A DNA stretch of 11,639 nucleotides from contig VBME01000119.1 of the NCBI GenBank assembly GCA_005878995.1, positions 1 to 11,639 on the forward strand, written 5' to 3'. The stretch's first letter is position 1. Each line of letters starts with the position of its first letter. Below the pieces are notes generated by a model, which was not told the DNA's origin, did no database searches, and was given only the letters and a program-made list of their open reading frames with translations. Position numbers and translations under genes: made by a program. This document shows positions 6,440 to 11,639 of the stretch, piece after piece. Source of the DNA: Methanobacteriota archaeon (GTDB lineage Archaea; Thermoplasmatota; Thermoplasmata; RBG-16-68-12).

Positions 6440-6464
6440 GGTGCCCGCCGTCGCGGGCGGGCAT
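6440..6464 (+). repeat. Strong GC hairpin between the zinc-finger gene and the integrase fragment
   Basis: TGCCCGCC and GGCGGGCA pair over eight bases around a small loop at about 6442-6463. It is not followed by a T-run. It could be part of a guide-RNA scaffold remnant or an RNA-processing structure; a terminator for the zinc-finger gene is less likely given the distance from its stop. Confidence 0.5.
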
Positions 6465-6487
6465 GGTGGGAACCCGACTAACGTAGA

Positions 6488-6503
6488 GACCCTCTTGAGG
6501 GTC
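6488..6503 (+). repeat. Palindromic hairpin
   Basis: GACCCTC-TT-GAGGGTC is a perfect inverted repeat with two central bases, most likely folding with a four-base CTTG loop. It lies 22 bp before the integrase fragment and directly downstream of the larger hairpin, so the two together look like a structured RNA end. Confidence 0.5.
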
Positions 6504-6525
6504 GTATTGACCAACTCCAGTCGCG

Positions 6526-6639
6526 ATGCGTCACGACAAGATCGAGACGACCCGAAGGTACTACGTCCGCTTAGACCGGGAGCGCGCCATGGCGGCAGCC
6601 CGCCGGGCCTTAGACGCGCCCGCGGTGCGTACCGCGTGA
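6526..6639 (+). pseudogene. C-terminal fragment of a tyrosine recombinase/integrase
   Basis: The 37 codons read MRHDKIETTRRYYVRLDRER and continue AMAAARRALDAPAVRTA before a stop. MRHxxIxTTxxYYV is the active-site end of phage-type integrases: the His of LxH/MRH and the nucleophilic Tyr (Tyr12 or Tyr13 here) that joins DNA. The remaining catalytic residues (Arg, Lys, His/Arg) would lie upstream but are absent, and the frame is closed by a TGA six codons before the ATG. So this is a truncated, inactive remnant. The stop lies 25 bases before the second att repeat, the expected position for an integrase gene. Good confidence in the family, low in any expression. Confidence 0.75.
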
Positions 6640-6646
6640 CGGGGCG

Positions 6647-6679
6647 GCTCCCCCGGGCGGGCGCATCCCGCCGGGAGCA
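6647..6679 (+). pseudogene. tRNA-Glu-like fragment at attR (acceptor and T arm only)
   Basis: GCTCCC (6647-6652) can pair with GGGAGC (6673-6678), and GGCGGG with CCCGCC around a CGCAT loop. The order matches the acceptor stem and T arm of tRNA-Glu with the D arm, anticodon arm and two T-loop bases missing. The right half is certainly tRNA-derived because it is the att repeat; the left half could match by chance. Confidence 0.45.
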
Positions 6680-6680
6680 T
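6665..6680. repeat. attR: second copy of the 16-bp tRNA-Glu repeat
   Basis: This is an exact copy of 5648-5663. Allowing a two-base gap and one mismatch, similarity continues left to 6657, matching the tRNA T stem. With attL it bounds a segment of about 1.02 kb holding the zinc-finger gene, a probable TnpB remnant and the integrase end. Confidence 0.75.
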
Positions 6681-6809
6681 ACCCACGTGCGTTCACTACG
6701 ACAGATCGCTCTCGCCCGGACTCGCGCTCTCGCGGATTCCGAGCCGAGAAGGCGTAACTGTTGAGGTGGGGTACGCGAATGTGGAATAGGTGACCCGCGG
6801 GAGGCGCCC

Positions 6810-6840
6810 CCCTTGAAGCCACTTCAAGGGAGTCTTTCTT
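6810..6840 (+). terminator. Hairpin terminator
   Basis: CCCTTGAAG-CCA-CTTCAAGGG is a perfect nine-pair stem with a three-base loop, followed by AGTCTTTCTT. It looks like an intrinsic terminator for rightward transcription. It lies outside the att repeats, 130 bp beyond attR and about 60 bp before the SDR gene. I see no gene between 6681 and 6809. Confidence 0.6.
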
Positions 6841-6901
6841 ATGGATTCATTTGCATGCGTGCAGAGGTGCCATCATGAAGCGGAGGGAAGTGCACTAGCG
6901 G

Positions 6902-7774
6902 ATGACTGGAAAGAGAGTTTGGTTCGTCACTGGCGCCGGCCGTGGAATGGGCGTCGATATCGCGAATGCGGCTCTGGCCGCCGGCCACATGGTCGTCGCC
7001 ACCGGCCGGAACACCAAGGCCGTGGAGACGGCGGTGGGCAAGTCGGCTGACTTGCTGGTCGTCAAGTTGGACGTGACCCGCCTTGCCGATGCGAAGGCTG
7101 CCGTGCGGGCTGCCGTCCACCGGTTCGGCCACATCGACGTCCTGGTCAACAACGCTGGCAACTTCTACGCCGGCTTCTTCGAAGAGCTGTCTCCCGACGA
7201 CATCGAGAAGCAGCTCGCCGCCAACCTCATCGGCCCGATGAACGTCACGCGTGCGGTCTTGCCCGTGATGCGCAAGCAGCGCTCGGGGCACGTCATCACG
7301 ATCTCGTCGAGCGCGGGTCTCGTCGGCTTTGAGTTCGTTTCCGCCTACGCCGCGGCGAAGTTCGGCGTCGAGGGCTGGATGGAGTCGCTGCACCCCGAAG
7401 TCGCGCCGTTCGGCATCCACACGACTCTCGTAAACCCGGGCTTTTTCCGGACGCAGCTCATCTCGGACAAGTCGATGACCTTCGGCTCGCTGTCCTTCCC
7501 GGACTACGAAGAGCGGAGGAAGCAGCAACAGGCCTGGTGGAAGAGCCAGGGCGGCAAGCAGACCGGCGACCCCGCCAAGCTCGCCAAGGCCCTCGTGCAG
7601 GTCGCCAGCCAAGCGACCCCGCCGCAGCGGTGGGTCGCCGGCGCCGACGCCATCCAGCTCGTCGAGCAGAAGGCGAAAGACCTTCTTGCCCAGGCCGGAG
7701 CTTACCGCGACCTGTCGTCCTCCCTCGCCCACGATCAGGCCGCGCCGGAGAACGACCGGCGTCCGCGGAAGTGA
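6902..7774 (+). CDS. Short-chain dehydrogenase/reductase (classical SDR)
   Basis: This 290-residue NAD(P)-dependent oxidoreductase probably acts on an alcohol or carbonyl. The Rossmann motif is TGAGRGMG (10-17), NNAG is at 83-86, and the catalytic set Asn108, Ser136, Tyr149 and Lys153 is complete (YAAAK). ATGR at the end of the second strand (Arg36) suggests a preference for NADP(H). The C-terminal 40 residues are longer than in the core family and charged. The substrate cannot be read from the sequence. ATG 6902 has a GGAGGG about 14 bases upstream, rather far for a ribosome-binding site. It looks closer to bacterial stress-type SDRs than to conserved archaeal genes, so transfer from bacteria is likely but unproven. 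Confidence 0.93.
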   Translation: MTGKRVWFVTGAGRGMGVDIANAALAAGHMVVATGRNTKAVETAVGKSADLLVVKLDVTRLADAKAAVRAAVHRFGHIDVLVNNAGNFYAGFFEELSPDDIEKQLAANLIGPMNVTRAVLPVMRKQRSGHVITISSSAGLVGFEFVSAYAAAKFGVEGWMESLHPEVAPFGIHTTLVNPGFFRTQLISDKSMTFGSLSFPDYEERRKQQQAWWKSQGGKQTGDPAKLAKALVQVASQATPPQRWVAGADAIQLVEQKAKDLLAQAGAYRDLSSSLAHDQAAPENDRRPRK

Positions 7775-7902
7775 TCCCGGTGCGGATCGGAATCCACTGA
7801 CCGGACAGCCCGGTGGCAGACGTCGTGCACTCTCTCGCTCGCCGCGGGAGATACCGCGTGGGTTCGCAGAGCCTTCATCAAGTTTCGAACGCGCCAGCTG
7901 TC

Positions 7903-7938
7903 GTCTATATAGTCCCTGTCGGTCTCACCTTTATAGAC
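7903..7938 (+). promoter_or_regulatory. Hydrolase promoter with TATA boxes inside an inverted repeat
   Basis: GTCTATA (7903-7909) and its reverse complement TATAGAC (7932-7938) flank 22 bases. Each arm is TATA-like. The right one, CTTTATAG, is about 35 bp before ATG 7970 and is the likely promoter; the left could be an alternative or serve as an operator. The remainder of 7775-7902 shows only a weak ACCGG/CCGGT hairpin near 7799-7813. Confidence 0.45.
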
Positions 7939-7969
7939 GCGATCCAATCGGGCCCTCGAAGGTTCTTGT

Positions 7970-8815
7970 ATGAACGCCTCATTCGCTCGACACGCCCAAC
8001 GCGCCGCTCGCGGTTCCGCAAGGCCGCGGTTGCTTCGGCTCATGATTGTCATCGCGGCGATACTGATCGTTTCGGTCTTGCCGGCGACCGCGCGCGCGAA
8101 CAATTCCGAGACCACGCCCACGATCGTCCTCGTCCACGGCGCCTGGGCCTCGCCGCCTGGCTGGGACATGGTTGTCGCAGGGCTCCAGAAGGACGGGTTC
8201 GCGACTGCGACCCCGACCCTTGGCCTGCTGTCGATCGCACAGGACGTCACGATCGTCCGTGCGGTGCTCGACGGCATCTCGGGCCCGAAGATCCTCGTTG
8301 GACACTCGTACGGTGGGATCGTGATCTCCAACGCGGCGTACGGCCGGTCCGACGTGCTCGGCCTCGTCTTCACCGCAGCGTTCGTCCCCGAGCAGGGTGA
8401 ATCGATCTTCAGCCTCGGCGCGGGCTTCCACACCTCCGAGGCGTTCAACCACTTCATCTGGACGGGGACGCCTTTCGCATCACCCGCCTTCATTGACCCG
8501 GCCTTCTTCGCGCAGTTCTTCTGTCAGGACCTCAACCCGAACCTCGAGGCGACCCTGAACGCGGAACAGATCCCGCTCAACTTCTCCATCGCCCCGACCC
8601 CGTCTGGGCCGGTCGCGTGGCACACGCTGCCGTCGTGGTACGCCATCTCAGGGAAGGACTTGATGATCGACCCGGCGGAGGAACTTTTCATGGCGCAGCG
8701 AGCGGGGGCGACGACCATCGTGTTCCCTGCGGCGAGCCATGCGGGAGGAATCACCCACTATGCGACCGGATTCGTGAAACTCATCGAGGAGGCCGTGCAG
8801 CAGACGGCGGATTGA
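7970..8815 (+). CDS. Exported alpha/beta hydrolase, esterase-like
   Basis: It has 281 residues. A basic N-region (Arg7-Arg23) is followed by a hydrophobic stretch (about 24-38) and ATARA, so a signal peptide cut near Ala43 or a membrane anchor is expected; it probably acts outside the membrane. The mature part has the oxyanion HGAW (56-59), nucleophile elbow GHSYGG with Ser113, likely acid Asp230 (GKDLMID) and catalytic His257 (ASHAGG). This pattern fits the salicylate-esterase/EstC-like alpha/beta hydrolases of bacteria; the substrate is unknown. The only two-base-class oddity is a single cysteine (FFCQDL). It has its own promoter and is monocistronic by spacing. Confidence 0.92.
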   Translation: MNASFARHAQRAARGSARPRLLRLMIVIAAILIVSVLPATARANNSETTPTIVLVHGAWASPPGWDMVVAGLQKDGFATATPTLGLLSIAQDVTIVRAVLDGISGPKILVGHSYGGIVISNAAYGRSDVLGLVFTAAFVPEQGESIFSLGAGFHTSEAFNHFIWTGTPFASPAFIDPAFFAQFFCQDLNPNLEATLNAEQIPLNFSIAPTPSGPVAWHTLPSWYAISGKDLMIDPAEELFMAQRAGATTIVFPAASHAGGITHYATGFVKLIEEAVQQTAD

Positions 8816-8831
8816 GGGGGCCGGGTTCGAC

Positions 8832-8846
8832 CAAAACCCTATACGT
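8832..8846 (+). promoter_or_regulatory. Possible promoter of the peroxiredoxin operon
   Basis: CAAAACCCTATACGT contains CCTATAC, like the element before the DUF835 gene. It would give a leader of about 55 bases before ATG 8925. No stronger TATA box is seen in 8816-8924, so the call is weak. Confidence 0.3.
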
Positions 8847-8924
8847 CGCCGAAGATGTTAAGGAGTCGAGCAAGAGCACGGTCGACAACCCCCTAGCGGT
8901 CGGCGTTAAAGGTCAAACGTCAAA

Positions 8925-9425
8925 ATGAAAGAGTTCCAGACGAAAAACCAAAAAGTCTCGCCGTTGAAGCCCGGCAGCAAGGCGCCAAGCTTCACCCTCA
9001 AGACGACGCCGGATCAGCATGTATCTCTCCGAGATTTTCTCGGCAGGCCCGTGGTGCTGTGCTTCTATCCCGCGGACTGGAGCCCCGTCTGCAGCGACCA
9101 ACTCGGACTCTATGCGCAGCTGATGCCGGAATTCAGGAAGTTCGACGCGGAACTCCTCGGAGTCTCCGTCGACGGAGTCTGGAGTCATCTGGCATTTTCG
9201 AAAGATCGCAGTCTGAACTTCCCGCTTCTCTCCGACTTCGACCCCAAGGGAGCTATCTCCCGGATGTACGGGGTCTTCACCGAACGCAACGGTGAATCGG
9301 CGCGGGCGCTGTTCGTAATCGATCCGAAGGGGATCATCCGATGGAGCTACCTCTCACCGGACGGTGTCAATCCGGGTGCGGATGGAATCCTCTCCGCACT
9401 GGAGAAACTCAAATCGCCCGGCTGA
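8925..9425 (+). CDS. Peroxiredoxin (AhpC/TSA family, 1-Cys-like)
   Basis: It reduces hydrogen peroxide and organic peroxides in the cytoplasm. Its 166 residues have the thioredoxin fold. The active site YPADWSPVCSDQ (48-59) has the peroxidatic Cys56 with Pro49 and Ser53 in the family positions. The only other cysteine is Cys46, ten residues before it; no resolving cysteine is found later, so it looks like a 1-Cys or AhpE-type enzyme that needs an external thiol. The DsbA-like gene starts 11 bases after its stop and could be the partner. ATG 8925 follows an AT-rich AAACGTCAAA with no clear ribosome-binding site. Confidence 0.93.
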   Translation: MKEFQTKNQKVSPLKPGSKAPSFTLKTTPDQHVSLRDFLGRPVVLCFYPADWSPVCSDQLGLYAQLMPEFRKFDAELLGVSVDGVWSHLAFSKDRSLNFPLLSDFDPKGAISRMYGVFTERNGESARALFVIDPKGIIRWSYLSPDGVNPGADGILSALEKLKSPG

Positions 9426-9436
9426 AGCGAGTGATC

Positions 9437-9988
9437 ATGGCGAAGCAGAATTATCAACCGCCGAGACTGACGCTGCCGGTCGGTGAACGGGACCACATTG
9501 AAGGGCCGTCGGATGCTCGAATGGTGCTCGTCGAGTACGGGGACTACCAGTGTCCCTACTGTGGGGCGGCCTACCCGATCGTGAAGAAGGTCCAGAAGGA
9601 ACTTGGAACGAAGCTGCGGTTCATTTTCAGAAACTTCCCCATTACTACCTCACACCCGCAAGCGGAGTGGGCCGCGGAAACGGCCGAGGCGGCGGCCGCC
9701 CAGGGGAGGTTCTGGGAGATGCACGATTTTCTCTACGAGAATCAAGCATCCCTGGCCGACCATGGAGTCTTCGCCAACTATGCGAAGAAACTCAAGCTGG
9801 ACGTGAAGCGGCTCGAGCAGGAGGTTGCTCAGCATGTCCATCTGGGGAGAGTTCGAGAAGACTTCATGGGTGGAGTCAAGAGCGGTGTTAACGGCACGCC
9901 GACGTTCTTCATCGGTGGCGCCAGATACGATGGCTATCCCGGATTTGGCCCTTTGATCGCCGCGCTCGAAAAGACCGAGAAGGGCTGA
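9437..9988 (+). CDS. DsbA-family thiol-disulfide oxidoreductase
   Basis: It has 183 residues: a thioredoxin fold with helical insertion of the DsbA/FrnE type (thioredoxin_4). The active site is CPYC (39-42) after EYGDYQ, and the cis-proline is Pro155 in NGTPTFFI. There is no signal peptide and no other cysteine, so a cytoplasmic enzyme is expected, acting as thiol reductase or isomerase more than as a secreted oxidase. It sits 11 bases behind the peroxiredoxin gene and is probably cotranscribed. A role in reducing the peroxiredoxin is an inference. ATG 9437 is preceded directly by GAGTGATC, a good match to the archaeal anti-Shine-Dalgarno but with almost no spacing. Confidence 0.92.
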   Translation: MAKQNYQPPRLTLPVGERDHIEGPSDARMVLVEYGDYQCPYCGAAYPIVKKVQKELGTKLRFIFRNFPITTSHPQAEWAAETAEAAAAQGRFWEMHDFLYENQASLADHGVFANYAKKLKLDVKRLEQEVAQHVHLGRVREDFMGGVKSGVNGTPTFFIGGARYDGYPGFGPLIAALEKTEKG

Positions 9989-10058
9989 CCGCAACTCGGC
10001 CGATAGCTGGACGAGTGTTAGTCGGCACCCCGATTCGAGCACTTGCCTTCATTGCAAA

Positions 10059-10069
10059 GCCATAAATCC
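10059..10069 (+). promoter_or_regulatory. TATA-like element of the tautomerase gene
   Basis: GCCATAAATCC is centred about 28 bp before ATG 10092, so transcription should begin at or within a few bases of the start codon, giving a leaderless message. It is identical over 11 bases to the element before tRNA-Glu (reverse strand). The rest of 9989-10091 holds nothing else I can name. Confidence 0.65.
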
Positions 10070-10091
10070 AGCCCTCACTTGGTGCCTAGTT

Positions 10092-10532
10092 ATGCCCATG
10101 ATTGACGTGTACGCACCGGCAGACCTTTTCCCGGCCGGGACCGACGGTCTGCTTGGCAAGGAGCTTACGATGGCCGTTCTCCGCGCGGAAGGTGTGGCAA
10201 CTCCCGGCCCCTTCCACCTGAACAACACCGCCGCGTTCATCCACCGAATGGACCCGCGCGCGGTTCACACCGCAGCGACCAACTCTGCACGGACTGTCCG
10301 TGTCCAGGTCATCACGCCTCCAGCGGCGTTGACCCGCGAAGGTCAGAAGCAACTCGTCAAAGAGATCACCGAGATCGTGACCAAAGTCTCCAGCGACCCG
10401 ACCCAAGCCAGTCGCACTTGGGTGATACTTACTGAGGCAGCCGAGGGCGGTTGGGGGCTCGCAGGCACGGCCTTTGGCCGCGAGGAGTTCGCGGCGCTCG
10501 CCGCCAAGGCGGCTGCGGCGCGCGGGAAGTAA
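10092..10532 (+). CDS. Tautomerase-family protein
   Basis: The 146 residues start MPMIDVYAPADLF; removal of Met would expose Pro2, the catalytic base of the 4-oxalocrotonate tautomerase superfamily. The middle (HLNNTAAFIHRM, then RVQVITPPAAL and GQKQLVKEITEIV) and the ending RTWVILTEAAEGGWGLAGTAFG suggest two beta-alpha-beta units, about double the size of the shortest tautomerases. Close relatives are common in soil bacteria; the natural substrate of this subgroup is not established. It has its own TATA element and probably a leaderless message. A short AAGGCG-TCC-CGCCTT hairpin overlaps its stop codon. Confidence 0.85.
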   Translation: MPMIDVYAPADLFPAGTDGLLGKELTMAVLRAEGVATPGPFHLNNTAAFIHRMDPRAVHTAATNSARTVRVQVITPPAALTREGQKQLVKEITEIVTKVSSDPTQASRTWVILTEAAEGGWGLAGTAFGREEFAALAAKAAAARGK

Positions 10533-10545
10533 GGCGTCCCGCCTT
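10531..10545 (+). terminator. Short hairpin at the end of the tautomerase gene
   Basis: AAGGCG and CGCCTT form a six-pair stem with a TCC loop, beginning in the stop codon. There is no T-run after it, so termination here is uncertain. The remaining 10546-10665 separates this gene from the convergent SDR and contains no recognisable feature. Confidence 0.35.
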
Positions 10546-10665
10546 GGAGAGGAGTCCTGCATGTTGGGGCCCGCTTCGATGTGGCTCACGGATGCGTGGT
10601 TGCGCGCTTCGCACCTCGAGTTGAGCTCGCGATTCCGGTCGAGTGGACCGGGGGAACGGGAGCCG

Positions 10666-11427
10666 CTAGCGGGCGGTCGATCCGCCGTCCACGGAGACGG
10701 CGGCGCCCGTCATGAAGGACGATTCGTCGCTCGCGAGGAACAGGATGGACCGCGCGATCTCATCCGGATCGGCGGCGCGCCCCATCGGGATTCGAGCGGA
10801 TAGTCGCCGATAGTATTCGCCGAAGCGCAGACCGGACCGGCGGGCGTCCGCCTCCATCATCGGGGTGCGGACCTCCCCGGGACAGATGGCGTTGACCCGA
10901 ATCCCATCCCGCGCGTGTTCGAGGGCCATGCACTTCGTCATCAACAAGAGCCCGGCTTTCGACGCGCCGTAGACGGCGGAACCCGGGGCACCCCGGAACG
11001 CCGAATCCGACGCGACGTTCACGATGACCCCACGCCGTCGCTTCACCATGCCCGGGAGTGCGTACTTCGAGCACAGGAAGGCGCCCTTCAGGTTGATGTC
11101 CATCACCCGGTCGTATTCCGTCTCCGTGAAGGCCTCGAGGTCCTTCTCAATCCAGATGCCCGCGTTGTTCACGAGCACGTCGATCGGCCCGAGCCTTCGT
11201 TCCGTTTCGAGGACGAACCGTTGGGCGTCCGTCGCCTTCGACACATCGCCGCGAATCGGCAGCACATCGCCGAACGTTCGCAGGCTTCGGGTCGCCGCCC
11301 GGAGACGAGGAAGGTTCCGGGCCGATATCGCCACCTTCGCGCCTTCGCTGAGGAAGGCTTCTGCGGTCGCTAGTCCAATGCCCGATGACCCGCCCGTGAC
11401 GAGGACGACCTGCTTCCCGAACCGCAT
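10666..11427 (-). CDS. Short-chain dehydrogenase/reductase (FabG-like)
   Basis: This 253-residue classical SDR is of normal length. The cofactor motif is TGGSSGIG (11-18), with SAR (Arg37) after the second strand favouring NADP(H). NNAG is at 87-90, and the catalytic residues are Asn112, Ser140, Tyr153 and Lys157 (YGASK). The C-terminal ASDESSFMTGAAVSVDGG is the typical end of the FabG-like group. Substrate unknown; 3-oxoacyl or sugar/alcohol substrates are all possible. It is unrelated in detail to the SDR at 6902-7774, so this is not a recent duplication. A TATA-like GCCTATATTCC lies about 25 bp before the ATG, implying a leaderless transcript. It is convergent with the tautomerase gene. 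Confidence 0.94.
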   Translation of the reverse strand: MRFGKQVVLVTGGSSGIGLATAEAFLSEGAKVAISARNLPRLRAATRSLRTFGDVLPIRGDVSKATDAQRFVLETERRLGPIDVLVNNAGIWIEKDLEAFTETEYDRVMDINLKGAFLCSKYALPGMVKRRRGVIVNVASDSAFRGAPGSAVYGASKAGLLLMTKCMALEHARDGIRVNAICPGEVRTPMMEADARRSGLRFGEYYRRLSARIPMGRAADPDEIARSILFLASDESSFMTGAAVSVDGGSTAR

Positions 11428-11447
11428 GGGCGCGGGAATCGTTGGCG

Positions 11448-11458
11448 GGAATATAGGC
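11448..11458 (-). promoter_or_regulatory. TATA box of the FabG-like SDR
   Basis: On the minus strand it reads GCCTATATTCC, about 21-31 bp upstream of the start codon. This spacing predicts a transcript beginning at or next to the ATG. Confidence 0.6.
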
Positions 11459-11480
11459 TTCCGCAGACGCCTCGTGACTC

Positions 11481-11521
11481 CCCGCCTGCTAGGGCGGGTG
11501 CGGGCCTGTGCGCAGCACCCG
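11481..11521. repeat. Overlapping inverted repeats in the right-hand intergenic region
   Basis: CCCGCC (11481-11486) pairs with GGCGGG (11493-11498), and CGGGTGC (11495-11501) pairs with GCACCCG (11515-11521). The two stems share bases and so exclude each other. They lie just upstream of the SDR promoter and downstream of the possible gene at the right edge; they may end that transcript or act as an operator. Confidence 0.4.
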
Positions 11522-11555
11522 AGGTTTCGAGACCGCCAAAATCCGCCGAAGAAGT

Positions 11556-11639
11556 CTACACGGTAGTCGTAACGTTCGCGACGAATGTATCTCCTGCGCG
11601 CGCTGTCAGGCGTCTCTTCCCCGGCCGGGAACCGGCCAC
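11556..11639 (-). CDS. Possible 3' end of an unidentified gene
   Basis: On the minus strand a frame enters from the right edge and ends with 27 residues, VAGSRPGKRRLTARAGDTFV then ANVTTTV, and TAG. AGDTFVANVTTTV is the kind of alternating polar/hydrophobic ending seen in beta-sandwich surface proteins, but 27 residues cannot identify a family. The other frames here are also open or arginine-rich, so this could be chance. Confidence 0.25.
   Translation of the reverse strand: MAGSRPGKRRLTARAGDTFVANVTTTV

Larger units (their letters stand above)
6396..6530 (+). pseudogene. Probable remnant of a TnpB (IS200/IS605-type) gene 3' end
   Basis: The frame reads GGLSARE, a stop, then ATNIEEKVPAVAGGHGGNPTNVETLLRVV (one letter string shown in parts: ATNI, VPAVAGG, GNPTNVETLL). 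This resembles the end of TnpB, where the last RuvC motif (D-R-D-x-N-A-A-x-N-I) is followed by a proline/glycine-rich tail. The expected aspartate region is missing and a stop interrupts it, so any such gene is dead. The DNA also contains two strong hairpins, as expected for the guide-RNA scaffold at a tnpB 3' end. No transposase or element left end is present. The call rests on short similarity seen by eye and is tentative. Confidence 0.35.

Noticed and set aside
6400..6840. A stable RNA such as SRP RNA or RNase P RNA in the structured, gene-poor stretch
   Set aside because: I looked for the conserved SRP (GGAAGGGAGCA-like) and RNase P (GAGGAAAGUC-like, ACAGAAA) cores. Only a loose GAGGAAAAG is present, and the integrase tail and att repeat explain part of the stretch.
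6874..6897. Seven-codon open frame ending just before the first SDR gene, possible leader peptide
   Set aside because: It encodes MKRREVH with no attenuator structure after it; too short to separate from chance.
8816..8850. tRNA T-loop-like GGTTCGACC after the hydrolase gene
   Set aside because: No acceptor, anticodon or D arm can be formed around it.
6902..11427. The two SDR genes as a duplicated pair or flanking repeat
   Set aside because: They differ in length, cofactor loop, active-site surroundings and C-terminus, and the DNA shows no repeat between them.

Overview
The window is archaeal. It carries archaeal/eukaryotic-type ribosomal proteins L44e and S27e, the translation initiation factor aIF2-alpha, the H/ACA RNP protein Nop10 and a PAC2-family protein in the conserved archaeal order. 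It also has a DUF835 protein, TATA-box promoters 25-40 bp before several genes, and a tRNA with no encoded CCA. The G+C content is high and coding density is high. DUF835 plus this operon suggests a high-GC euryarchaeon, perhaps a Thermoplasmatota-type lineage; that placement is inference.

Layout, left to right. (1) 1-1333: the 3' part of a creatininase-family amidohydrolase, then ribose-5-phosphate isomerase A. (2) 1317-1682 (minus): a winged-helix regulator, convergent with and overlapping rpiA. It is divergent from the translation operon across a ~200-bp promoter region. (3) 1890-4096: the operon rpl44e - rps27e - aIF2-alpha - nop10 - PAC2, with starts and stops overlapping or nearly touching. 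(4) 4149-4850: a DUF835 protein, convergent with an unrecognised six-helix membrane protein (4855-5490, minus).

(5) 5588-6680 is the most unusual part. An intact tRNA-Glu(UUC) ends in a 16-bp sequence repeated exactly at 6665-6680. Between the copies lie one intact foreign-looking gene (RanBP2-type zinc finger, two membrane helices, small SH3-like tail), a likely TnpB 3'-end remnant with hairpins, and the last 37 codons of a tyrosine recombinase. This reads as a decayed ~1-kb integrative element whose attL and attR are still visible.

(6) 6902-11427: small metabolic and redox genes of bacterial character. They are a classical SDR, an exported alpha/beta hydrolase, a two-gene operon of a 1-Cys-like peroxiredoxin and a DsbA-like thiol oxidoreductase, a tautomerase-family protein, and a second SDR on the minus strand. 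Several have their own TATA box close to the start codon, suggesting separately transcribed, short-leader or leaderless genes. The right edge may hold the 3' end of another minus-strand gene.

No CRISPR array, complete insertion sequence or rRNA gene was seen.
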